The position numbers were made by a program, and so were the translations under genes. This document shows positions 43,962 through 52,951 of a stretch of DNA of 64,000 nt, piece by piece; position 1 is the first letter of the stretch; each line of letters opens with the position of its first letter. The stretch lies in assembly GCA_902543245.1 (NCBI GenBank), contig CACBXQ010000005.1, positions 23,439 through 87,438 on the forward strand, given 5' to 3'. This DNA is from an uncultured Pelagibacteraceae bacterium (lineage in GTDB: Bacteria; Pseudomonadota; Alphaproteobacteria; Pelagibacterales; Pelagibacteraceae). The notes beneath the pieces were generated by a model, which saw nothing but the letters and a program-made list of their open reading frames with translations, ran no database searches and was not told the DNA's origin.

Positions 43962-43967
43962 TATAAA
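43962..43967 (+). promoter_or_regulatory. -10-like element ahead of the candidate small RNA
   Basis: TATAAA stands about 8 bases before a GC-rich hairpin, in otherwise AT-rich DNA. A TTAAAT about 18 bases upstream is the best -35 candidate and is weak. Transcription from here would start close to the first base of the hairpin. Confidence 0.3.
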
Positions 43968-43973
43968 ATTAAT

Positions 43974-44049
43974 AAGAGGCAGCAGAGGGAGACTGAAGCT
44001 GCCTCGGTTTTAAAGTTTCTGGTCATATTTACAGACTTTGCCAGTTTTT
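43974..44049 (+). ncRNA. candidate small structured RNA with two hairpins and a U tail
   Basis: The 5' element is a perfect eight-pair stem, GAGGCAGC (43976-43983) with GCTGCCTC (43998-44005), around a 14-base purine-rich loop containing AGGGAGA. A second, bulged stem joins AAAGT/CTG (44012-44021) with CAG/ACTTT (44032-44039). The sequence then reads CCAG followed by five T residues. GC content of the first hairpin stands out sharply from its surroundings. I do not recognise the family: it lacks the features of SRP RNA, tRNA or a known riboswitch. It could also be a leaky terminator of the TSUP operon. Confidence 0.4.
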
Positions 44050-44257
44050 ATTCTAATAGGTCGACAATAAAATTAATTTTTTTTCTTTGAGTAACAAGGA
44101 CCAAAAGAATAATAGTTAGTTAAAAAATTAAAATTTTTACTTATACTTTGAAATAAGCTTATATGATTTGAAAATAATAAAAAATGAATTAACAAGTGAA
44201 TTTTGATGTTTTCCAATAATTATTATTTAAAATATAATTTATTAATATTTTTATATT
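44050..44257 (+). other. AT-rich gap before the methyltransferase gene
   Basis: The remainder of the longest gene-free stretch in the window. I see no further stable hairpin, tRNA or reading frame worth reporting. The last about 60 bases are almost pure A/T and probably hold the promoter of the next gene, but no unique -10/-35 pair can be chosen. Confidence 0.5.
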
Positions 44258-44944
44258 ATGAATAAAAATAAAAATTATAATGGATGGGAACTAGTTTTTT
44301 TTGATAATGCTCAAAATTTTAGAGATTACCAATGGAGTTTGTTTGGACAATATATTAAAAAAAATATACTTGAAGTAGGGCCTGGAAATTGTGTTTTTTT
44401 AAAAAAATATCATCAAATATCCAAAAAAATTTATTTAATGGAGCCATCTAGTAAAATTAGGAAAAAATTAAAAAAAAAAACTAAAAATTTAAAAAAGGTA
44501 AAATTATTAAAGGATTATGGAATTTCTAAATATGACACAATAATTTACCTTGATGTTATTGAGCATATAAGTGATGATAAAAAAGAGATTTTTAAAGCAT
44601 ATAAAAGACTTAAAAAAAATGGATATTTAGTAATAAGCGTTCCAGCCTTTCAATATCTTTACACTGATTATGATAGAAAAATTGGACATTATAGAAGATA
44701 TGATAAAAGCTCATTCAAAATTATTTTTAAAAAATTAAAGTTAAAAAACTATAAAATGACTTACTTTGATTCAATTGGTTATGCTTTAATTCTTTTATCA
44801 AAATATTTAGCAGTTTCAAATAAAGTAAATTTTCAAGGAAGTGTTAGGTTATGGAATTTTTTAATTCCAATTTCAAAAATATTAGATATTTTTTTAAGTC
44901 CTTTCATTGGTAAATCATTAATGGTTATAATAAAAAAAAATTAA
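44258..44944 (+). CDS. class I SAM-dependent methyltransferase
   Basis: 228 residues. ILEVGPGNCVFLKKY is SAM motif I, the acidic end of strand 2 is LMEPSSK, and YDTIIYLDVIEHISDDKKEI is the motif around strand 4 typical of UbiE/Methyltransf_11-like enzymes. GYLVISVPAFQYLYTDYDRKIGHYRRY is similar to methyltransferases in polysaccharide or lipid clusters (quoted as GYLVISVPAF and KIGHYRRY). The lysine-rich sequence is typical of low-GC genomes. It is convergent with a membrane protein gene by a 4-base overlap. The acceptor is unknown. A glycan or lipid is plausible given the neighbours. Confidence 0.82.
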   Translation: MNKNKNYNGWELVFFDNAQNFRDYQWSLFGQYIKKNILEVGPGNCVFLKKYHQISKKIYLMEPSSKIRKKLKKKTKNLKKVKLLKDYGISKYDTIIYLDVIEHISDDKKEIFKAYKRLKKNGYLVISVPAFQYLYTDYDRKIGHYRRYDKSSFKIIFKKLKLKNYKMTYFDSIGYALILLSKYLAVSNKVNFQGSVRLWNFLIPISKILDIFLSPFIGKSLMVIIKKN

Positions 44945-46488
44945 TTACAAATTTTTTGTAATTCTTTTTGAGATATTTGCTTAGTGTAAGCATTCATAAA
45001 TCCAGGGCACCAAATATTTAAATTGTTATTTTTAAAAAATTTTTCTTGGTTATAATTTTGAGGGCCTAAAATAACAGGAACAATTAAAGTAATAATTAGA
45101 AATACTGTTAGAAGATTTTTCATTTTATGTTTGCATTTTTTTATATAAATACAAATAGGAATAAATAAAAAAAACTCAGTGTAAGTTAAATAAATTTCAT
45201 AACCCTGTCCTCTTATATTATTAATACCGTTTCCGATAAAAAAACATAAAATAGGCAAAATCAAAAGGATATCTCTAATTTTTTTTTTTAAAAAAAAGTA
45301 ATAAGAAATTAAAAATAAATTTATAAATATTAATATTGTATTAGAGTTAAATTTTGCAAAAGTTAAAAGAAAAGTTGATACAAAACCAATAATTATTTTT
45401 TTAAACAATAAATAAAAATAACTTAAATTTTTTTGCAAATCTAAAGTTATTACATCTGCACCTTTAAGTTTTGCTTCGGTTAAGTACATTCTAATTTCCA
45501 TTGGCTCAAAAAAAGTTAGACGTACTGCATGTATATTCATGTAGGATAAATTATTTATTAATAAAATAAAAATTGATATTATAAAAAATGTAATAGAAGT
45601 ATAAAATAAATTAATTTTAAGGACATTTTCATAACTTTTGAATAGATAATAAAAAAGTAAATTTAATATTGTTAGTTGAGAATATAGAAATAAAATAGAA
45701 AACTTAGCGTGCCTGTGCAAAATCAATGGGTAAATTAAACAGAATATTATAAATATTATTAGTATTGAGTTAATCCAAAAATTAAAGTTATAAATTTTAC
45801 TAAGTTTTTTTTCATAATTCACAAAATAAATTGATGATAACAAAAGTAAAAAAAGAAAGATGTAGGATTGAACTTTCGTGAAAATAGATAAAAGAAAAAA
45901 AATCAAGAAGAAAACGTAAGAATAAATATTTTTATGCTCAACAAATTTTGTTAAATAAAAAAAAGACACAAATAATAATGTAGATACAAGAACATCAACT
46001 CTAGCATGCGATATTTGTTGTACCAATCCAGGCGAAAGCATAAAAATTAATACTAAAATAAATGAAAGAGTTAAATTTTTAGATAAATTGTTAAATATTA
46101 TAAATACAATTATTAGTGTTAAATATATAATTAAAATATTAAACCATCTTCCAGCAAAAATTAAATTTTCTAACTTTTCTGTAAATTTTAAACCATTATT
46201 AAGATTATCAATATTGTCAGTAATTAATAAATTAAATAAGTCCAATATTTGAAAAAATTTATATTGTAATATGAAATAAAAAAATCCATATGCATCAAAC
46301 TCAAATTGTTTGCCGGACAGTATTAATAGAGTGTTATATGGCCACAATATTTCAGAGTCTATATAGTGTCTCCAGTCGCCATTTACATTTGCAAAAAAAT
46401 AAATGTAGCTAATATAAATAATGGAAATCACAATTAAGAAAAAAACTGGTTTATTTATAATATTTGGATAATTAAATTTTCTGATCAT
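44941..46488 (-). CDS. polytopic membrane protein, possible GT-C glycosyltransferase
   Basis: 515 residues from the ATG chosen here (an upstream TTG adds three). About twelve membrane helices are visible. A soluble loop after the first helix carries NGDWRHYIDSEILWPYNT with paired acidic residues, where GT-C enzymes hold their catalytic aspartate. A second charged loop (EPMEIRMYLTEAKLKGADV) lies in the later half. The sequence matches no family I can name with confidence. It overlaps the phosphohexomutase gene by 17 bases, which supports a sugar-related role. A lipid-linked sugar transferase is the best guess. A ligase or flippase is possible. Confidence 0.5.
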   Translation of the reverse strand: MIRKFNYPNIINKPVFFLIVISIIYISYIYFFANVNGDWRHYIDSEILWPYNTLLILSGKQFEFDAYGFFYFILQYKFFQILDLFNLLITDNIDNLNNGLKFTEKLENLIFAGRWFNILIIYLTLIIVFIIFNNLSKNLTLSFILVLIFMLSPGLVQQISHARVDVLVSTLLFVSFFYLTKFVEHKNIYSYVFFLIFFLLSIFTKVQSYIFLFLLLLSSIYFVNYEKKLSKIYNFNFWINSILIIFIIFCLIYPLILHRHAKFSILFLYSQLTILNLLFYYLFKSYENVLKINLFYTSITFFIISIFILLINNLSYMNIHAVRLTFFEPMEIRMYLTEAKLKGADVITLDLQKNLSYFYLLFKKIIIGFVSTFLLTFAKFNSNTILIFINLFLISYYFFLKKKIRDILLILPILCFFIGNGINNIRGQGYEIYLTYTEFFLFIPICIYIKKCKHKMKNLLTVFLIITLIVPVILGPQNYNQEKFFKNNNLNIWCPGFMNAYTKQISQKELQKICN

Positions 46489-47917
46489 ATTCACCAACTT
46501 TTCCAGTGCTCTGTAGAATCTTATCTATAAAATAAAATATATTTTTCATTCTTTCTTTTGAAGTTGGGCTTTCAGTAACTATAACTAAAGATGGCTTGTT
46601 AGATGAAGCTCTAATTAGTCCCCATGAATTGTCTTCTAAAGTAAACCTAATCCCATTTACAGTTAAAATTTTTTCTATGTTCAAATTATCAATTTTTATA
46701 TTTTTATTTTTCATTTTTTTAATTTTATCCGATAATTCATCAATAACTTTATATTTTTCATCGTCTTCACAAAAAGGACCCATTGTAGGACTTTGAAAAG
46801 TTTCTGGCAAATTTTTAATCATTTCACTCATTTTAATATTTTGATCTGTCAATAGTTTACATATTTGTATTGCTGAGTTAATACCATCATCAAAACCATA
46901 TCCTAGAGGATTATTAAAAAAGAAATGCCCACTTTTCTCAAATCCTGCGATAGCATTTTCTTCGTTAACTTTTCTTTTAATATATGAATGTCCGGTTTTC
47001 CAATATATAGTTTTACATTTATTTTTAGTTAGAATTTCGTCTTTTTCAAATAAACCGGTAGATTTAACATCTACTATAAATTTTGAATTTTTATATTTAT
47101 TGGAAATATTTCTTGCAATTAATAGTCCAATTTTATCTGCAAAAATTTCATTTCCATTATTATCAATTACACCAACTCTATCTCCATCTCCATCGAATCC
47201 AAAACCAACATCTGCTTCATTTTCTTTAACGCATTTTGTAATTTCATGTAACATTTTCATATCTTCAGGATTTGGATTATATTTTGGAAATGAGTAATCT
47301 AAATTACAATCTAGTTCTATAACTTCACAACCTATACCTCTTAAAATATCTGGTGCAAAAATTCCTGCAGTACCATTTCCACATGCTGCCACAACTTTTA
47401 TTTTTTTATTAATTTTATTTTTTGAGAGTTCTTGAATATATATTTTGTTAAATTCTCTTATTTCTTTGATTGATCCTGATCCATTAGTAAATTTTTTATT
47501 TAAAACAATATCTTTTAATTCTGACATTTCGTCTTTGCAATGCGTAAGACCTTTTTCAATTCCCATTTTAATACCTGTCCACCCATTTTCATTATGACTA
47601 GCTGTGATCATTGCTACTGCATCTGTATTTAATTTGAATTGTGAGAAATAGACAGTGGGAGACAGGCATAGACCAATATCCTCAACATTGCAGCCAGTTG
47701 AAACTAATCCCTCTATAAAGTTTTTTTTAACTTCTTCACTATATGATCTGTAATCATGACCAACAGTTACTCTTGCTCCTTTATTTTTTTTAATTACTTG
47801 GGTTCCAAATCCTTTTCCTACATTTTTGATTCCCTCAGCATTGATATCTTTGGGATATAGCCATCTTGCGTCATATTCTCTAAAACCTAATGGATTAATT
47901 TTTATTCCTTCTTTCAT
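46472..47917 (-). CDS. phosphomannomutase/phosphoglucomutase
   Basis: 481 residues of the alpha-D-phosphohexomutase family. The phosphoserine loop is TASHNENGWTGIKMG, the metal loop is GFGFDGDGDRVGVIDNNG and the sugar-binding loop is GFEKSGHFFF. RVTVGHDYRSYS is the N-terminal family motif. It interconverts hexose 1- and 6-phosphates, supplying glucose-1-phosphate or mannose-1-phosphate for glycans. It could also link glucose-1-phosphate released by the phosphorylase elsewhere in the window to central metabolism, though the genes are not adjacent. The preference between mannose and glucose is undecided. Confidence 0.9.
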   Translation of the reverse strand: MKEGIKINPLGFREYDARWLYPKDINAEGIKNVGKGFGTQVIKKNKGARVTVGHDYRSYSEEVKKNFIEGLVSTGCNVEDIGLCLSPTVYFSQFKLNTDAVAMITASHNENGWTGIKMGIEKGLTHCKDEMSELKDIVLNKKFTNGSGSIKEIREFNKIYIQELSKNKINKKIKVVAACGNGTAGIFAPDILRGIGCEVIELDCNLDYSFPKYNPNPEDMKMLHEITKCVKENEADVGFGFDGDGDRVGVIDNNGNEIFADKIGLLIARNISNKYKNSKFIVDVKSTGLFEKDEILTKNKCKTIYWKTGHSYIKRKVNEENAIAGFEKSGHFFFNNPLGYGFDDGINSAIQICKLLTDQNIKMSEMIKNLPETFQSPTMGPFCEDDEKYKVIDELSDKIKKMKNKNIKIDNLNIEKILTVNGIRFTLEDNSWGLIRASSNKPSLVIVTESPTSKERMKNIFYFIDKILQSTGKVGEYDQKI

Positions 47918-48036
47918 GCTATGTTTTTATAGACTTTTTTGTATGGGTTTAATTTTTTATTTGATTTATTTTCATTATGTTCTATAAATGTTCTATTGAT
48001 TTCAGTATTTATATAGTATATCTACCATAATCATAC

Positions 48037-48051
48037 ACAACATATAGTTGT
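48037..48051. promoter_or_regulatory. inverted repeat upstream of nrdA (possible NrdR-type site)
   Basis: ACAAC and GTTGT flank five AT bases about 30 bases before the nrdA start. NrdR boxes are AT-rich palindromes of this general form and size upstream of ribonucleotide reductase genes, usually in pairs. A weaker AT-rich element (TAT...ATA) lies one NrdR spacing (31 bases) upstream but is imperfect. The central TATAGT could also be a -10 element. Confidence 0.4.
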
Positions 48052-48080
48052 TTTTAATAAATTAAGTAAAAAAAGGTATT

Positions 48081-50027
48081 ATGAACAAAATTCTTACTCA
48101 GGCAATTAGAAAAGCTGTCTCTGAATATAGCCCAAATGTAAGTGATTTAAAGCAAAACCAGGCAAAAGGCCCTGATCTGTTTACTTTAACAAATGAAACC
48201 GAGCTTTTTCAAAATGAAAGAGGGATTACAATTAAAATAGATAGAAGTAGAGATTCAAATTTAACTGATTTTGGCAAAGCAACATTGACTGATAGATATT
48301 TAGGAGCCAATGAATCTTTTCAAGATTTATTTGCTAGAGTGGCAAGTCATTATGCTGATGATAATTTGCATGCCCAAAGAATTTATAATTATATAAGTAA
48401 TTTATGGTTCATGCCTGCAACTCCAGTTTTGTCAAATGGTGGGACAAAAAGAGGTTTGCCTATATCATGCTTCTTAAATGAAGCAGGTGATAGCCTTAAT
48501 GGAATTTTAGATCTCTGGAGTGAAAATGTATGGTTAGCTGCTAGGGGTGGGGGCATAGGAAGTTATTGGGGCAACTTAAGATCAATCGGTGAAAAAATTG
48601 GTAGAGTTGGAAAAACATCCGGAATAATACCTTTTATAAAAGTTATGGACTCGTTAACAATGGCAATTAGCCAAGGTTCATTAAGAAGAGGTTCAGCAGC
48701 ATGTTATTTACCAATAGATCATCCTGAAATCGAAGAGTTCATTGAAATGAGAAGACCAACTGGTGGCGATCCAAATAGAAAAGCATTAAATTTACATCAT
48801 GGCGTACTTGTTTCTGATGCTTTTATGAGAGCCGTAGAGTTAGATGAGCAGTGGGCATTAAAAAGTCCAAAAGATGGAGCTGTTCAATCAACTGTTTCTG
48901 CAAGAAATTTATGGATTAGACTTTTAACTGCAAGAATTGAGACAGGTGAACCTTATATTATTTTCATTGATACTGTTAACAGACAAATACCTCAGCATCA
49001 TAAACTCGCTGGTCTTACTGTTAAGACATCAAATTTATGTAGCGAGATTACTCTACCTACAGGCATTGATAAAGAAGGAAAAGATAGAACGGCTGTTTGT
49101 TGTTTGTCTTCACTAAATGTAGAAAAATATGATGAGTGGAAAGATGATAAAAATTTTGTTGGTGATGTAATGAGGTTTCTAGATAATGTTTTATCTGACT
49201 TTATCAAAAATGCGCCAGATCAATTTAGCGATGCTAAGTACTCAGCAGAAAAAGAAAGAAGTGTAGGATTAGGAGTAATGGGTCTACATTCATACTTTCA
49301 GAAAAATTCAATTCCATTAGAGTCTGTTATGAGCAAAGTTTGGAATAAAAAAATATTTGAAAATATACAAACTAAAGTAGATGCAGCATCTAAACAACTT
49401 GCAGATGAAAGAGGAGCTTGTCCTGACGCTGAAGAATATGGCTTCAAAGAAAGATTTTCAAACAAGACTGCTATAGCACCAACAGCGTCTATATCAATAA
49501 TTTGTGGTGGAACTTCACCTGGGGTAGAACCTATAGCTGCTAACAGTTTTACACATAAAACACTCTCAGGTTCTTTTAATGTTAAAAATAAATACCTTAC
49601 TGAACTATTAGAGAAGCATAACAAAAATACTGATGAGATTTGGTCAAGTATAACTACTAATCAGGGCTCTGTATCACATTTAGATTTTTTAACACAAGAA
49701 GAAAAAGATGTATTTAAAACAGCTTTTGAATTGGATCAAAGATGGTTAGTTGATTTAAGCGCAGACAGAACCCCAAATATATCACAAGCTCAATCTATTA
49801 ATTTATTTTTACCAGCAGATGTTCATAAAAAAGATCTTCATCAAATACATTTTCAAGCATGGAAAAAAGGTTTGAAAAGTCTTTATTATTGCAGATCCAA
49901 ATCAATTCAAAGAGCAGAAAATATAAATGACAAATTCAATACAGATGTTTTGCAAAACGTTTATAAAAATAAAAATCAACCACAAGAAAAAGAAAATGAA
50001 TACGAGGAGTGTTTATCATGTCAGTAG
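48081..50027 (+). CDS. nrdA: ribonucleoside-diphosphate reductase alpha subunit, class Ia
   Basis: 648 residues. Active-site cysteines are in LPISCFL, SNLCSEI (with the conserved Asn and Glu around the radical cysteine) and TAVCCLSS. KSLYYCRSKS provides the paired tyrosines of the radical path, and the C-terminal CLSCQ is the redox-active pair that is re-reduced by thioredoxin or glutaredoxin. It makes dNDPs from NDPs in the cytoplasm. The protein enters the catalytic barrel almost at once, and no N-terminal ATP-cone (about 90 residues) is visible, so dATP feedback through that site seems absent. nrdB overlaps its 3' end. Confidence 0.94.
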   Translation: MNKILTQAIRKAVSEYSPNVSDLKQNQAKGPDLFTLTNETELFQNERGITIKIDRSRDSNLTDFGKATLTDRYLGANESFQDLFARVASHYADDNLHAQRIYNYISNLWFMPATPVLSNGGTKRGLPISCFLNEAGDSLNGILDLWSENVWLAARGGGIGSYWGNLRSIGEKIGRVGKTSGIIPFIKVMDSLTMAISQGSLRRGSAACYLPIDHPEIEEFIEMRRPTGGDPNRKALNLHHGVLVSDAFMRAVELDEQWALKSPKDGAVQSTVSARNLWIRLLTARIETGEPYIIFIDTVNRQIPQHHKLAGLTVKTSNLCSEITLPTGIDKEGKDRTAVCCLSSLNVEKYDEWKDDKNFVGDVMRFLDNVLSDFIKNAPDQFSDAKYSAEKERSVGLGVMGLHSYFQKNSIPLESVMSKVWNKKIFENIQTKVDAASKQLADERGACPDAEEYGFKERFSNKTAIAPTASISIICGGTSPGVEPIAANSFTHKTLSGSFNVKNKYLTELLEKHNKNTDEIWSSITTNQGSVSHLDFLTQEEKDVFKTAFELDQRWLVDLSADRTPNISQAQSINLFLPADVHKKDLHQIHFQAWKKGLKSLYYCRSKSIQRAENINDKFNTDVLQNVYKNKNQPQEKENEYEECLSCQ

Positions 50028-51025
50028 CAGAAAAAATTAAACCAGAAATTATAGAAACAAAAAAAATGGGACTATTGGTCGGAAATCCAGTTTATAAACC
50101 TTTCAGATACCCATGGTGTTATGATGCGTGGCTTACCCAACAAAGAATTCATTGGTTACCTGAGGAAGTACCTTTAGGAGATGATGTTAGAGATTGGCAA
50201 AAAAACCTTACCCCTGCAGAAAAAAATCTATTAACTCAAATTTTTAGATTTTTTACTCAAGCTGATGTAGAGGTAAGTAACTGCTACATCAGACATTATA
50301 TGAATGTATTTAAACCAACTGAGGTTTTAATGATGATGTCAGCTTTTGCAGCTATGGAAACAGTCCATATTGCAGCTTACTCTCATTTGTTAGATACAAT
50401 TGGAATGCCAGAATCTGAATATTCAGCATTTATGAAATATAAAGAGATGAAAGATAAATATGATTACATGCAAGGTTTCGATGTTAAGTCAAAACATGAT
50501 ATTGCAAAAACTGTTGCTGTATTTAGTGCTTTCACAGAAGGATTGCAACTCTTTGCAAGTTTTGCAATATTATTAAATTTTCCAAGATTTAATAAAATGA
50601 AAGGTATGGGCCAAATAGTTACTTGGTCAGTGAGAGATGAAACTTTACATTGCAATTCGATGATCAGGTTATTTAAGGATTTTATAAAAGAAAATCCTGA
50701 CGTTTGGACTCCCAAACTTAAAAAAGAATTATATGAAGCGTGCAGAACAATTATTGAGCATGAAGACGCTTTTATTGATTTAGCTTTTGAGATGGGGCCA
50801 CTAGAAGGTTTAACTGCACAAGAAGTAAAGAATTATATTAGATTTATTGCTAACAGACGATTAAATCAACTAGGTTTAGATTCAATTTACAAAGTAGATA
50901 AAAACCCTTTAACTTGGCTTGATACAATGCTGAACGCAGTCGAGCATATGAACTTTTTTGAAGGTCGGGCTACAGAATATTCTAAAGCCTCAACTCAAGG
51001 AAGTTGGACTGAAGCGTTTAGTTAA
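50018..51025 (+). CDS. nrdB: ribonucleoside-diphosphate reductase beta subunit, class Ia
   Basis: 335 residues from the ATG with GAGGAG 9 bases before it (a GTG upstream is a weaker choice). All metal ligands are visible: Asp in FFTQADVEVS, Glu and His of METVHIAAY, Glu of FTEGLQLF, and Glu/His of RDETLHCNS. The radical tyrosine is in place 7 residues after the first glutamate of METVH. The C-terminal tail (STQGSWTEAF) binds NrdA. It generates the tyrosyl radical with oxygen and a metal pair. It overlaps nrdA by 10 bases, so the subunits are made together. Its stop overlaps that of the convergent oxidase gene by 4 bases. Confidence 0.95.
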   Translation: MSVAEKIKPEIIETKKMGLLVGNPVYKPFRYPWCYDAWLTQQRIHWLPEEVPLGDDVRDWQKNLTPAEKNLLTQIFRFFTQADVEVSNCYIRHYMNVFKPTEVLMMMSAFAAMETVHIAAYSHLLDTIGMPESEYSAFMKYKEMKDKYDYMQGFDVKSKHDIAKTVAVFSAFTEGLQLFASFAILLNFPRFNKMKGMGQIVTWSVRDETLHCNSMIRLFKDFIKENPDVWTPKLKKELYEACRTIIEHEDAFIDLAFEMGPLEGLTAQEVKNYIRFIANRRLNQLGLDSIYKVDKNPLTWLDTMLNAVEHMNFFEGRATEYSKASTQGSWTEAFS

Positions 51026-51687
51026 GAATTAATTTTTTTTTTTTCTTTATTGTCTTCAGAAACTATATCAATCTTTTTTTTATCTTTTAAAATATCTGAA
51101 AAATTGTGATTAACATCTCTATGACCTGCTTCATCATTTCTTATTACTTCGATAACATCTTTTAATCTAGAATTTAGAGGTAAATTCCAATAATTAATTG
51201 CAATTTCTGGTGCCTTGATATTCTCAATTTTTCCCTCTTCGATTTCCTTTAGATATTCAGAATAACTTATTACTGCCTCCTCCTCAAAATATCCAACAAT
51301 CCTGTGGGCAGTTTTTTGAGAAATTAAATATATAATTAAATATGTTATGATAAAAATAAATTGAGCAATCATTATTATAAACCTCTCAAGTAATGTAGGT
51401 TTTGCAATTTTGATAAAAGTCATAAGATGCATTCTCTCGTTTGCTGCCTCATCTAGTAAGGTTTTAATCCATCCTTTGTCATCTTGCATTTTTCTTAATG
51501 ATTTTAAGTGTAATAACATCCCTGCAACCATTCCAGGAACCGCAGCCACCGTCTCTAATACTACTGCCCTATGGCCATATTTTTTTTTAAAAAAAGTATC
51601 AGCTAAAAATCTCAAAAATTTTGTAAAAGCTAAGGCAAAGTGATCGCTAAAATTTTGTGGTTTATAATGTTTTTCAAGAATTTGCAT
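51022..51687 (-). CDS. aox: alternative oxidase (cyanide-insensitive ubiquinol oxidase)
   Basis: 221 residues. All four blocks of the di-iron AOX family are present: RAVVLETVAAVPGMVAGML, DEAANERMHLMTF, YFEEEAVISYSEYL and VIRNDEAGHRDVNH. These give the two Glu-x2-His pairs and two further glutamates of the iron site. A hydrophobic hairpin at about 105-125 seats it on the membrane. It oxidises ubiquinol with oxygen without pumping protons, so it can relieve an over-reduced chain. It is a single gene, with a 139-base region upstream likely holding its promoter. The charged C-terminal tail (DNKEKKKINS) is not conserved in the family to my knowledge. Confidence 0.95.
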   Translation of the reverse strand: MQILEKHYKPQNFSDHFALAFTKFLRFLADTFFKKKYGHRAVVLETVAAVPGMVAGMLLHLKSLRKMQDDKGWIKTLLDEAANERMHLMTFIKIAKPTLLERFIIMIAQFIFIITYLIIYLISQKTAHRIVGYFEEEAVISYSEYLKEIEEGKIENIKAPEIAINYWNLPLNSRLKDVIEVIRNDEAGHRDVNHNFSDILKDKKKIDIVSEDNKEKKKINS

Positions 51688-51826
51688 ATAATTAATATAA
51701 TCATTTAATTAAAAATTTCTAAATTTAATTACTAAATTAAAGTTCTAATAACATAAGTTATCCTAACTGCGACAATCTACAACCTTAGTATTTAGTGATT
51801 GAAAAATTTTTCTTTATTCTCAAAAA

Positions 51827-52951
51827 CTATCTTTTTTTGATAGCTTTTACCTTTCTGTACTTACTGCCATTGTATGCTGCTAACGGTCTAATCAATTTAT
51901 TTGTCGAGTGTTGCTCCATTACATGGGCTGACCAACCAGTTATTCTAGAAATAACAAATATTGGCGTAAAGAAATCAGTATCAAATCCCATTAAATGATA
52001 TGTAGGACCAGTTGGATAATCTACATTAGGATGTATATTTTTTCTCTCAATCATGACCTTTTCAACGATGTCATAAATTTTTTCATAAGTTTTATCCTTT
52101 TTTATCTTCGCAACTTTTCCAAAATATTCTCTCATAGTAGGAACTCTTGAGTCACCACTTTTATAAACTCTATGACCAAAACCCATTACCACAGCCTTTT
52201 TGTTTAATGCATTATTAATCCATTTATCTGCATTTTCAGGTTTTTTGATCTTTTTCATCATATGCATAACTTCTTCATTAGCACCACCATGAAGAGGACC
52301 TTTTAAGCTGGCTATAGCTCCAGTTATTGCTCCATGAATATCCGATAAGCTACTAGTAATTGTTCTAGCGGTAAAAGTTGAAACATTAAAACTATGTTCA
52401 GCATATAAAATTAATGACACATCAAAAGCTTTGACAATTTCTTTATTTGGGACCTTTCCAAAACACATGTAAAAAAAGTTTTCAGCAAATGTAAATTTTT
52501 TTTTGGGAGCAATAATTTTTTTTCCTTTTCTTAACCTATAAAATGCAGCTAATGCTGTTGGAGTTTTTGAAAAAATTCTCATTGCTTTTCTTAAGTTAGC
52601 TTTGGGTGAATTATCTATAACTTCTTTATCTTCAAGTCCCATAACACTAACTGCAGTTCTAGCCACGTCCATTGGATGAGACCTCTTAGGCATCTGTTTA
52701 ATAATATTAATTAGACTTTTAGTTAAAGTTCTTTCTTTACGTTCTTCTTTTTCAAATTTCTTTAGTTCTTTTTTATTAGGAAGATTTCCATTTAATATTA
52801 AGTATGCTACTTCCTCAAACGCACAATTAGCACATAAATCTTGAGCTGCGTAACCTCTGTAAGTTAATGAATTTATTTCAGGCATTACTTTAGAAATACC
52901 AGTCTCATCTACTGTGACACCCATTAAACCTTTTTTAATATCTACTGTCAT
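51827..52951 (-). CDS. prpC: citrate synthase family enzyme, probable 2-methylcitrate synthase
   Basis: 374 residues, the short form of citrate synthase. Catalytic histidines are in GPLHGGANEEVMHM and MGFGHRVYKSGDSR, and the catalytic aspartate is in MGFDTDFFTPIFVISRITGW. It condenses oxaloacetate with propionyl-CoA (or acetyl-CoA). It is last in an operon with PrpB and a PrpD-family gene, with its ATG overlapping the prpB stop by one base, so the propionyl-CoA reaction is the natural reading. Dual use as citrate synthase is possible. Confidence 0.88.
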   Translation of the reverse strand: MTVDIKKGLMGVTVDETGISKVMPEINSLTYRGYAAQDLCANCAFEEVAYLILNGNLPNKKELKKFEKEERKERTLTKSLINIIKQMPKRSHPMDVARTAVSVMGLEDKEVIDNSPKANLRKAMRIFSKTPTALAAFYRLRKGKKIIAPKKKFTFAENFFYMCFGKVPNKEIVKAFDVSLILYAEHSFNVSTFTARTITSSLSDIHGAITGAIASLKGPLHGGANEEVMHMMKKIKKPENADKWINNALNKKAVVMGFGHRVYKSGDSRVPTMREYFGKVAKIKKDKTYEKIYDIVEKVMIERKNIHPNVDYPTGPTYHLMGFDTDFFTPIFVISRITGWSAHVMEQHSTNKLIRPLAAYNGSKYRKVKAIKKR

